DNA from: Lacrimispora sp.
GTDB taxonomy: Bacteria > Bacillota > Clostridia > Lachnospirales > Lachnospiraceae
NCBI GenBank assembly: GCA_029256305.1
Contig: JAQSYE010000011.1
Coordinates: 1 to 48,836 of the forward strand
Length of the DNA: 48,836 bases
Direction of reading: 5' to 3'
Shown piece after piece: positions 33,489 to 40,837 of this stretch. The notes beneath the pieces are model-generated. The model saw only the letters and a program-made list of their open reading frames with translations. It was not told where the DNA came from and did no database searches. Both the position numbers and the translations under genes were made by a program. Each line of letters begins with the position of its first letter. Position 1 is the first letter of the stretch.

Positions 33489-35651
33489 CTATTTTTCTTT
33501 CTTTTTCTCCCACATTGCCCAAAGGGTACCTGCCACGCAAATGGATGAATAGCAGCCAGTCAGGATACCAAAGAACATTGGAAGTGAAAATTCCATGATG
33601 GACTCAATGTGGAAATAAACAGAAGCCACCATTAGAATTAATACACAGAGCCCGGTTGTAAAGGAGGTATTAATGGATCTCCCCAGTGTCTGTGATGTGC
33701 TTACGTTAACCAGTGTATCCACCGGCATCTTAGGATCACGTCTTCTGTTTTCACGAATTCTGTCGTAGATTACAATCGTATCGTTAATGGAGTAACCAAT
33801 GATGGTTAAAACCACCGCAACAAAAGCATCATTTAACGGAATCTGGAATAATACAAATACAAAGAATACCACAATAACATCATGGACCAACGCAATCATC
33901 GCCGTTATTCCTGCAGAAAGACCGGATATAACGGAAAAACGAATCCAGACATATCCAACAATAAAGATCAGTGACAGTATAATTGCCACCGCGGCGTTCC
34001 TAAGCGCTTTCGCTCCGATGTAAGGTTCTACGACAAACGTTTCAGACAGCTTTGCATCATCTTTGCCAATGGTATCGTTAATCGTATCAGTAATGGCCTT
34101 CTGCTCTTCTGGTGAAATACCTGCATTTCCAGCAAGTGTAACAGACAGCCTCTTTAATCCGGTCATGTTATCTTCCTTAATCTGAACGGTTACCGGACGC
34201 TTGGTCTCTTTTTCAATGGCTTCCTGCATTTTACCGGTATCAGCCTGGTCAGAAACGGAATAAGACAGAACCGCACCGCCTTTAAACTGGGTATCCAGCT
34301 TCACTCCGAAGAAGAAGCATCCTGCGATACCGGACAGGATAACAAATCCTGAGATAATAGCAAATATATATTTCTTCTGATAGAAAGGAATGATTTTTTT
34401 ATCTTTTCTGATTCTAAACCACTTCTCATTTCTCCAGAAATCAGACTGAATCAGTGACAGAATCAACTGCTTGGATACGGATACACCAATCAGAAGATTT
34501 ACGACCATACCGACCAGCAGGGTATAACCAAAGCTTAGCATGGTTCCTGATCCAAAGATCATTAAGATTACTGCTACAATTGCAGTTGTCACATTCCCAT
34601 CCAGTACAGATGAAAACGCATTCTTATATCCGGAAATAACAGCGTTCTTTATCGATGATCCTTTTTTTAGTTCATCTGAAATACGCTCTGAAATAATAAT
34701 ATTGGTATCCACCGCCATACCAAGAGTCAGAATAATACCTGCAATTCCCGGAAGGGTCAGGGTATACTGTGGAACAGATACTGCCAGCATCTGAATCACC
34801 ATCTGTAAAAGCAGCGTGATACACGCAACCAACCCAGGCATACGGTAGAACATGATCATAAACAGGCAGATTAATAAGAATGCAACCAATCCTGCATATA
34901 CCATGATTGTAAGGGCATTGCTTCCCAGGGATGGGCTAATGGTTGAAAAGTTGGTTGTTTTTAAAGAGAATGGAAGTGCACCGGCATTAATTTTTTCAGC
35001 CAGAGCCTTGGCTTCCTCATAGGTCTTCATACCGGTAATCACCGCCTGACCTCCTGAAATCTGGTTCTGCACCGTAGGATTGGAAATCAGATTATTGTCC
35101 ATATAAATACCGATTCTTTTTCCGATCAGTTTTCCTGTCGCATCTTCAAACAGCTTTGACCCATTGCTGTTAAAGCTGAGGGCTACCACATAAGTCTTAA
35201 TTCCTTTTGATGTATTGGTCTGTGGAGTTGCTTTCTGAACATCCTTTCCCTGAATTAATACAGTTCCATCCGGGTCCTTAAATGTTAGCTCTGCCATCTC
35301 ACCTAACTCTGATATGGCATCTTCCGGATTGAAATCTGTCTCTCCCGATTTCCATGGAAACTGTACAATGATGTAACCTGCATCCTTGTCCACAGTCACT
35401 TCACGATCCGAAATATTCTGACTGTCCATACGGCTTTCAATTACTTCTCTCGCCGCCTCAAGTTCCTGAGCAGTAGGCTTACGGTCTAATTTCTGAGGCT
35501 CAAAAATAGCTTCTACACCGCCTCTTATATCAATACCAAACCGCATATCAAAGATTCCTTTAATACTTTCTCCCGCTCCAAATATAGCGATACAAACAAA
35601 GGCTGCAATCACTAAAAATATCGCAGCAAGCATTTTCTTTCCTGGCTTCAT
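33489..35651 (-). CDS. secDF: Protein translocase subunit SecDF (fused)
   Basis: A 720-residue fusion of SecD (about 1-410) and SecF (about 425-720), with 12 predicted membrane segments. The SecD signature is seen in MRFGIDIRGGVEAIFEPQ near residue 36, and the SecF counterpart in FFFGVKLDTQFKGGAVLSYS. It uses the proton or sodium gradient to help SecYEG finish export of proteins. It ends with a strong terminator and is preceded by a small membrane protein gene at 20 nt. Confidence 0.95.
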   Translation of the reverse strand: MKPGKKMLAAIFLVIAAFVCIAIFGAGESIKGIFDMRFGIDIRGGVEAIFEPQKLDRKPTAQELEAAREVIESRMDSQNISDREVTVDKDAGYIIVQFPWKSGETDFNPEDAISELGEMAELTFKDPDGTVLIQGKDVQKATPQTNTSKGIKTYVVALSFNSNGSKLFEDATGKLIGKRIGIYMDNNLISNPTVQNQISGGQAVITGMKTYEEAKALAEKINAGALPFSLKTTNFSTISPSLGSNALTIMVYAGLVAFLLICLFMIMFYRMPGLVACITLLLQMVIQMLAVSVPQYTLTLPGIAGIILTLGMAVDTNIIISERISDELKKGSSIKNAVISGYKNAFSSVLDGNVTTAIVAVILMIFGSGTMLSFGYTLLVGMVVNLLIGVSVSKQLILSLIQSDFWRNEKWFRIRKDKKIIPFYQKKYIFAIISGFVILSGIAGCFFFGVKLDTQFKGGAVLSYSVSDQADTGKMQEAIEKETKRPVTVQIKEDNMTGLKRLSVTLAGNAGISPEEQKAITDTINDTIGKDDAKLSETFVVEPYIGAKALRNAAVAIILSLIFIVGYVWIRFSVISGLSAGITAMIALVHDVIVVFFVFVLFQIPLNDAFVAVVLTIIGYSINDTIVIYDRIRENRRRDPKMPVDTLVNVSTSQTLGRSINTSFTTGLCVLILMVASVYFHIESIMEFSLPMFFGILTGCYSSICVAGTLWAMWEKKKEK

Positions 35652-35671
35652 AAGTTTTCCTCATTTTCTTA

Positions 35672-36115
35672 TTAATTTTCAATCTGCCATAGCCTGCCTG
35701 CTGCTTCTTTCTCTCCGTCCGAATTATGAATATAACGTATCACAAACATCCGGCTTATAAATCCCTCCCGCATCAGAACGGTGCGAAGCGACCATAAAGC
35801 AAAGGGAGTTAATAAGAAGAATGTTTTTAAACATATATAATTAAGAGCTAAGATTTTAAGGGTTGAACGACTTGTAAAATTTAGTAATACATCACCCAGA
35901 GTTTCCTCTTCCAACACATCATTTGGTTCAATCATTGTATCGAATATGCTATGACGGAGGTCATCATTGGAAATAGTGCCTACTGAAAAAAAGCCAGGAT
36001 GTCCAAAACCCTTGACCACTCCAACTGCATTCAGTTGTGTAACCAATACTGCCGCGCAAAACAAGCATGCCAGTACCAGACGGAATATTCTGGACTTTTT
36101 CCTCCCGATTTCCAA
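35672..36115 (-). CDS. Small membrane protein of unknown function
   Basis: A 147-residue protein I do not recognise. It has two hydrophobic segments (about 11-32 and 88-112) separated by a ~55-residue, acidic, probably extracytoplasmic stretch, and a charged C-terminus. It is 20 nt upstream of secDF and likely co-transcribed, so a link to the membrane or secretion is possible. An ATTGTATCA half-site similar to the GntR operator lies at about 36175-36184, before its start. Confidence 0.65.
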   Translation of the reverse strand: MEIGRKKSRIFRLVLACLFCAAVLVTQLNAVGVVKGFGHPGFFSVGTISNDDLRHSIFDTMIEPNDVLEEETLGDVLLNFTSRSTLKILALNYICLKTFFLLTPFALWSLRTVLMREGFISRMFVIRYIHNSDGEKEAAGRLWQIEN

Positions 36116-36256
36116 TGTAATGCCTCCCGCTGCGGGTATTTTTCCATTCCCCGCATACTTCTTTATTCTTGTTGCATTGTATCATATATGGATTAAAATG
36201 CAACGTTAATATACTGACAAAATTCCACATTTTTGGCAGAAATTTTACCAGTTCAA

Positions 36257-36952
36257 TTATCGGTTGATAATTACATTCATATCTGTGTTAATCAATGAAA
36301 TATGACGTTTGGCATAGAGTTCTGCCACCTCTTCATCCCGCGCCTTTAATGCTTCCACAATGTTATGGTGTGCCCGGATTGCGTTCTGGGCGTTCTGAGG
36401 CACCTGAAATGTTCTTAAGCGGAAATCACGAATGCATTCATCAATTTTTTTGCTCATAAACATGAGCATCTTGTTTTTGCTGGCCTCCACAATCTGCCGA
36501 TGCAGCCGTTCATCGTATTTTGCCATGCCGGCAAAGTCGTTCTCTTCTACGGCCCGGATAAACCGGAAATGGGTCCGTTCAATCTGCTCTAACTCCCCAT
36601 CCGTTGCCCGCTTGGCGATAATTCTGGCGCACAAAGGTTCCACCGCACTTCTAACTTCGATGTAATCCTTTAATTCTACTTCATTTTTAAGAAACCACTC
36701 AGCCAGTTCCTCCTGACCTAATTCCTTTTTGCTGACCAGAAATGCTCCCCGACCAGGCTTAATCTCTACCAGCCCCCTGGCCTCCAGAATGCGGAATGCT
36801 TCTCTGACTGTTCCTCTGCCAACGGTCAGTTTCTCACACCATTCCTTTTCTGTAGGCAATTTCTGCCCAACCAAAATTCCATCTGCTGCAATATAATCCT
36901 TCATGCTGTTTACTACCTGCTGTACAATGGGAATTCTGGAAAGTTCTTCCAT
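36257..36952 (-). CDS. FadR-type GntR-family regulator
   Basis: A 231-residue GntR regulator of the FadR/FCD type. The winged HTH is at the N-terminus (GQKLPTEKEWCEKLTVGRGTVREAFRILEARGLVEIKPGRGAFLV) and the helical FCD domain follows, with metal/ligand-site residues in YDERLHRQI and later histidines. The same 15-bp operator sequence occurs in its own promoter and in that of the ribose-type/transketolase operon 3 kb downstream, so it is the best candidate to repress that operon and itself, with a sugar acid or sugar phosphate as inducer. Confidence 0.9.
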   Translation of the reverse strand: MEELSRIPIVQQVVNSMKDYIAADGILVGQKLPTEKEWCEKLTVGRGTVREAFRILEARGLVEIKPGRGAFLVSKKELGQEELAEWFLKNEVELKDYIEVRSAVEPLCARIIAKRATDGELEQIERTHFRFIRAVEENDFAGMAKYDERLHRQIVEASKNKMLMFMSKKIDECIRDFRLRTFQVPQNAQNAIRAHHNIVEALKARDEEVAELYAKRHISLINTDMNVIINR

Positions 36953-36995
36953 TCAATTCACTCCTTTTCATTTATGTCTTTTGTCTAAATCTTTC

Positions 36996-37010
36996 ATGCT
37001 GTCATACAAT
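36996..37010. promoter_or_regulatory. Operator before the GntR gene, identical over 15 bp to the one before the ribose-type operon
   Basis: ATGCTGTCATACAAT, identical to 33305-33319 and in the same orientation relative to the downstream gene. It is directly downstream of the predicted -10. An overlapping palindrome ATACAAT-C-ATTGTAT spans 37004-37018. Confidence 0.7.
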
Positions 37011-37011
37011 C

Positions 37012-37039
37012 ATTGTATCACATCTGAAGTAAACTGCAA
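37012..37039 (-). promoter_or_regulatory. Candidate promoter of the GntR gene
   Basis: On the minus strand TTGCAG (37034-37039), 16-nt spacer, TACAAT (37012-37017), ending right at the operator. The rest of the 36953-37118 gap shows no gene. Confidence 0.55.
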
Positions 37040-37118
37040 ACATAAACGTGTCCATTTACATTTCCTGTGTACATGTCGGACAATTATTGGGATTACTTGG
37101 GGAATTAGAATGGTTTTT

Positions 37119-37600
37119 TTATGGTAATAATTTTCTTAACAGCAGCTCCAGTTGCTCTCTCTCCTCTTCATTTAAGCGGGACAGCAGTTCCCTGTTTCCA
37201 TCTTTTATTGATTCTTCTGCATGGTGTCTTCCTTTTCCTGACAGAGAATACCTGGGGAAGCCGTCCTCCTCTTTCTCTTTTATAATATAATGCTTTTTTT
37301 CAAGCGTTTCTAAACTTTCCTTTAATTTCTCAAATTCAATACCGGTATTCGCTTCCAGTTCCTTCAGAGACTTCTGATCAGCCTGGAACAATGTTCCCAT
37401 TACCAGTACTCTGTTTCTTTTACCGCTATGACTCTGTTCTTCCTGGCTGAACAGACGGTTAAATCCAATTTTATAATAAAGCAGAATTCTGCCGTAAGAC
37501 GGAGCGTACTCTGCCTTCTGCTGCTGACCGGAGATTTCTTTTTCTTTTTCTTTTTCTTTTTCTTTTCCCTAACTTTATTATATCCTTCCGGGGAGTCCAT
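37119..37600 (-). pseudogene. MarR-like regulator gene, frameshifted at an A-rich repeat
   Basis: The open frame ending at 37119 encodes a MarR-like winged helix: RNRVLVMGTLFQADQKSLKELE, then ESLETLEKKHYI, then FPRYSLSGKGR and LNEEEREQLELLLRKLL. It stays open upstream of its only ATG (37400) through SYGRILLYYKIGFNRLFSQ, into a (GAAAAA)4 repeat, where it meets a stop without a start codon. The ATG at 37600, 12 nt after the iron-ATPase stop, is in another frame (MDSPEGYNKVRE). One extra A in the 4-A run at 37563-37566 would join the two into a 160-residue protein, a normal MarR length. So it is a frameshifted gene, a switchable one, or a sequencing error. A shorter product from 37400 remains possible. 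Confidence 0.6.
37538..37566. repeat. Simple repeat (CTTTTT)x4 plus CTTTT
   Basis: Four perfect 6-bp units at 37538-37561 followed by a fifth with only four T. It is at the 5' end of the MarR-like frame; the shortened unit accounts exactly for the frameshift. Confidence 0.9.
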
Positions 37601-37612
37601 GTCAACAGACAG

Positions 37613-38410
37613 TTACTGATGGAATGGTACCTGCAGATAGGCAATGCCCAACTCCCCTGTAATGGGATTGGTATAAATTTCACATTCCACATCATAAACC
37701 TCGCCAATCAGCTGCGTAGTCAGCACCTCCTCTGGCGTTCCATGAGAAACCACTTTTCCCTGCTTCATAACATAAAGATAATCACAGTATTCAGCAGCAA
37801 GCTCCAAATCATGCAGAGCAGCAAGGGTGCCGACATGCATTCCCTTGACAATGGATAAAATCTGCAGCTGGTATTTAATATCCAGATGATTGGTCGGTTC
37901 ATCCATAACCAGAAAGGAAGGCTGCTGTGCCAAAGCACGTGCCAGTATGACACGCTGCTTCTCACCTCCCGACAGGGTAAGGTAGCTGCGATTTTCATAT
38001 CCGGACAAGCTAACCTGCTCCAAAGCATCTCTGACAATTTTATAATCCTCCTCTGAATCACCCTCCATAAATTTTTTGTAGGGAGTCCTTCCCATAAGGA
38101 CCATTTCCTGAACTGTAAAATCAAAGCTAAGATCATTAAACTGACCAACAACACCCATAACACGAGAAACCGACTTGGGTTCTGATTTCACCACATCCAG
38201 ATCGCCCAGATAAATGCTACCCTGCCTGGGCTTAATGACCTTGTAAATACTCTTGAGCAGCGTGGATTTCCCACAGCCATTGGGTCCTATTAAACCAACA
38301 AACTGTTTATCTTTCACTTTAATAGAAATATCCTTTACAATCTCGGTATTGGATAACGTAACAATCATATTCTTTGCCTGAAGATCCACCCTATTTTCCT
38401 CCAAATCCAT
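37613..38410 (-). CDS. Iron-complex-type ABC transporter ATPase (FecE/FepC)
   Basis: A 265-residue ATPase with GPNGCGKST, the Q-loop VVGQFNDLSFDFTVQEMVLMGRTPYKKF, signature LSGGEKQRVILARAL, Walker B LVMDEPTNHLD and the switch histidine in ALHDLEL. The class serves siderophore, heme and cobalamin importers. It overlaps the permease stop by 20 nt. Confidence 0.92.
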   Translation of the reverse strand: MDLEENRVDLQAKNMIVTLSNTEIVKDISIKVKDKQFVGLIGPNGCGKSTLLKSIYKVIKPRQGSIYLGDLDVVKSEPKSVSRVMGVVGQFNDLSFDFTVQEMVLMGRTPYKKFMEGDSEEDYKIVRDALEQVSLSGYENRSYLTLSGGEKQRVILARALAQQPSFLVMDEPTNHLDIKYQLQILSIVKGMHVGTLAALHDLELAAEYCDYLYVMKQGKVVSHGTPEEVLTTQLIGEVYDVECEIYTNPITGELGIAYLQVPFHQ

Positions 38411-39494
38411 ATCCCTTTTTCATTAGCATATACAGAAACATCGGAGCGCCGATTATGGATGTAATAATGCCAATGGGCAGCTCACTCTGATGAATCAATG
38501 TACGCGCAAAAACATCCGCCCAGATGAGAAAGACAGCGCCAAACAAAGCAGAAGCCGGAATCAGTCTTTTATGATCTGTTCCTACCACCCCTCTGACAAT
38601 ATGCGGAATAATTAATCCCACAAAACCGATGGTACCGCAGCTGGATACTATAATTCCCGTAACTAATGCAGAAACCAGCATATAAATGCGAAGATACCGG
38701 TTTAAGGAAATGCCCAGTGTAACAGCCGCTTCACTCCCTAACAGCATAGTATTGAGCACACGAAACTGGGTTAAGAAAAACACAACAGCAATTCCTATAC
38801 TGATTGCTGTCAAAGGAAGCTTCTCCCATGTTGCAGACGCTATGCTTCCCATGGTCCAGAAAGTTACTGTTTTAATACCTTCCGCATTATTTGCAAAATA
38901 GACAATAAAATTAGAAAACGCATTACACAGCGCATTGATCACCATTCCTGTAAGCACCAGTTTGACAGAGGTGATCTTTCCCCCCATACCAGCAATAACC
39001 ATCACCAGGATAGCGGCTCCAAAGGCCCCTGCAAATGCCCACGCAGCTACCCCCAGCTGGCCCAGCGCCCCCGGAATACCAAACCCCAGCAAAATAGCAA
39101 AGGTAGCGCCTAAGGCACCTCCCGAGGAAATACCCAATATGTAAGGGTCTGCCAACGGATTTTGTACGGAAGCCTGCATTACCGCGCCGCATAGCGAAAG
39201 CCCGATTCCAACCAGCATTGACATCAGTGCCCTGGGCAGACGGATATGCCAGATAATATCTGCAAAAGAGGCTTGAGAGAGCCCCTCTAATGAACCAAAT
39301 TTCATACCAGAACTCTTATAAAGCAGAATTTGAAACGTTTCTTTAAGGGAGATAGGCACTTGTCCAATGGATACCGAACAGCCGACTGAAAATACAATAA
39401 AAACCATTAGCGCCATAACCAACGGTACAAACGCCTTATGCTGAATGCTCTCTTTTTTTCTATTCTCTGCTGTTATGCTGCTTTGTGTCTTCAT
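38391..39494 (-). CDS. Iron-complex-type ABC transporter permease (FecCD)
   Basis: A 367-residue permease with about 9-10 helices and the FecCD signatures IRLPRALMSMLVGIGLSLCGAVMQ, NPLADPYILGISSGGALGA and GTIGFVGLIIPHIVRG. It forms a homodimer with the ATPase below and takes substrate from the divergently encoded binding protein. Confidence 0.93.
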   Translation of the reverse strand: MKTQSSITAENRKKESIQHKAFVPLVMALMVFIVFSVGCSVSIGQVPISLKETFQILLYKSSGMKFGSLEGLSQASFADIIWHIRLPRALMSMLVGIGLSLCGAVMQASVQNPLADPYILGISSGGALGATFAILLGFGIPGALGQLGVAAWAFAGAFGAAILVMVIAGMGGKITSVKLVLTGMVINALCNAFSNFIVYFANNAEGIKTVTFWTMGSIASATWEKLPLTAISIGIAVVFFLTQFRVLNTMLLGSEAAVTLGISLNRYLRIYMLVSALVTGIIVSSCGTIGFVGLIIPHIVRGVVGTDHKRLIPASALFGAVFLIWADVFARTLIHQSELPIGIITSIIGAPMFLYMLMKKGYGFGGK

Positions 39495-39551
39495 GATGAT
39501 GCTCCTTAGTTATTAACGTATTTGTATAAATAGACGCTTTCCTATCCCTTT

Positions 39552-39570
39552 TTAGTTAGTCTCTTCTAAC
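39552..39570. promoter_or_regulatory. Iron-box-like imperfect palindrome at the permease promoter
   Basis: TTAGTTAG (39552-39559) faces CTAAC (39566-39570). The site is just downstream of the -10 of the permease/ATPase operon. It shares TTAGTTA with the palindrome at 39688-39705 and resembles DtxR/IdeR boxes. Confidence 0.6.
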
Positions 39571-39578
39571 CATGCATC

Positions 39579-39607
39579 AATATATCATACCCCACTACAG
39601 CTGTCAA
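39579..39607 (-). promoter_or_regulatory. Promoter of the permease/ATPase operon
   Basis: On the minus strand TTGACA (39602-39607), 17-nt spacer, TATATT (39579-39584). Confidence 0.8.
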
Positions 39608-39650
39608 CACAATAATCATTCCATGGATCAGGTAAAACCTTGAAAACAGG

Positions 39651-39680
39651 TTGACAAATCTAATGTTTTTACAGTATACT
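39651..39680 (+). promoter_or_regulatory. Promoter of the iron-type binding protein
   Basis: TTGACA (39651-39656), 18-nt spacer, TATACT (39675-39680), about 50 nt before the start codon. Confidence 0.8.
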
Positions 39681-39687
39681 TTTTAAG

Positions 39688-39705
39688 TTAGTTAATGCTA
39701 ACTAA
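39688..39705. promoter_or_regulatory. Palindrome TTAGTTA-ATGC-TAACTAA, DtxR/IdeR-like operator
   Basis: A perfect 7-bp inverted repeat right at the predicted transcription start of the binding-protein gene. Its TTAG-TTA...TAA-CTAA form resembles DtxR/IdeR iron boxes rather than Fur boxes. Repression by iron is inferred. Confidence 0.7.
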
Positions 39706-39728
39706 TAATTAATAAAGGAGAAATACAT

Positions 39729-40793
39729 TTGAATATTATTAGGAAAAAACTATTTGCCGGCATTTCGTTACCCATTCTTATCGTTGCAGGATTAGTTGGA
39801 TGCACCACCAGCTCTTCCTCTTCTAATACAGAAAACACAACTCCAAAAGAGGAGACTGTTGATTCTCAGACTTACCAGCAGTCCGGCTCCGCCTCCTATC
39901 CCTTAACCGTGTCCAATTACAGCATCAATGATGGCAACTGGACAGCCAAGCAGCAGGTTTTTAAAGCCGCACCCACACGTGTGGTTGCCAACAACCAGTC
40001 CACAGCAGAACTGCTGATTCGTTTGGGTCTGACAGACACCATAGCAGGCGTTGCCGCCCTTTACGGTGAAGTCTCTGAAGATATTGCAAAAGAGTTCTCC
40101 AGCATCCCCGTACTCGCCAATGATTATGTCGGAAAAGAAGTAACTCTGGGCGCAAATCCCGATTTAATTATCGGTCGCGGTGACTTGTTTGCAGACTCAG
40201 AATGGGGTGTGGGAAGCGTTGCTGAATTAAATTCTTTGGGCATTAATACTTACATCTTTAACACCTGCAAAAAAGGCGCAACCGTTGACGCTTTGTTCCA
40301 GGATATCGAAGAGCTTGGTAGAATATTTAGTGTACAGGATAACGCCTCCACCTTTGCTGACAGCCTTCATTCCAGGATTAACCGGTTAACGGAAACGCTC
40401 TCAGGCGTTGCGCGTCCTCTTACTTATGCCTATGTATCCTACAGTGATGGTGACATTTCGGTCTATGCAGCAACCTCTGATACGTTCCAGAATGATGCGT
40501 TGAACATTATAAATCTGGACAACGCTTTTAAAACTGCAACCGGTGAAATTACACTGGAACAGCTTGTTTCAACCAATCCTGATGTTCTATTGATCTCTCG
40601 TTACACAGGTGGCCCCGATGCAGAAAAATCTGTTGAAGAAATTTATAAAATATCCGCACTTCAGTCACTTTCTGCAGTCAAGAACCATCAGATTTACATC
40701 ATAGACTTTAGCCAATTCTGGGGTTATAGCTACCAGATTTTAGACGGCGTAGAACAGCTCGCCTCGGATATGTACCCGGATCTTATTAACTGA
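39729..40793 (+). CDS. Iron-complex-type ABC transporter binding lipoprotein (FecB-like)
   Basis: A 354-residue family 8 (FecB/BtuF-like) substrate-binding protein starting at TTG 39729, with AAAGGAG 8 nt upstream. It has a lipoprotein signal with LVGC (Cys25) and a Ser/Thr linker. The binding fold reads APTRVVANNQSTAELLIRLGLTDTIAGVA, then NPDLIIGRGDLF and NPDVLLISRYTGG. It presents a ferric siderophore, heme or cobalamin-like ligand to the divergent permease; iron-box-like sites at both promoters favour iron. Confidence 0.9.
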   Translation: MNIIRKKLFAGISLPILIVAGLVGCTTSSSSSNTENTTPKEETVDSQTYQQSGSASYPLTVSNYSINDGNWTAKQQVFKAAPTRVVANNQSTAELLIRLGLTDTIAGVAALYGEVSEDIAKEFSSIPVLANDYVGKEVTLGANPDLIIGRGDLFADSEWGVGSVAELNSLGINTYIFNTCKKGATVDALFQDIEELGRIFSVQDNASTFADSLHSRINRLTETLSGVARPLTYAYVSYSDGDISVYAATSDTFQNDALNIINLDNAFKTATGEITLEQLVSTNPDVLLISRYTGGPDAEKSVEEIYKISALQSLSAVKNHQIYIIDFSQFWGYSYQILDGVEQLASDMYPDLIN

Positions 40794-40826
40794 CGCCTGC
40801 ATGGCGGTCAGTTTATAAGATCCGGG
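40775..40826. terminator. Long hairpin overlapping the 3' end of the binding-protein gene
   Basis: CCCGGATCTTAT (in the last codons and stop) pairs with ATAAGATCCGGG; AACTGAC with GTCAGTT and GCC with GGC extend it to about 22 bp with one mismatch and one bulge, loop TGCAT. There is no T-run on either strand, so it may be an unusual terminator or an mRNA 3' barrier between the convergent genes. Confidence 0.6.
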
Positions 40827-40837
40827 GATGATTCTAT

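Noticed and set aside
37428-37619. Plus-strand frame containing a run of ten phenylalanines
   Set aside because: It is the antisense reading of the CTTTTT repeat and has no homology or ribosome site.
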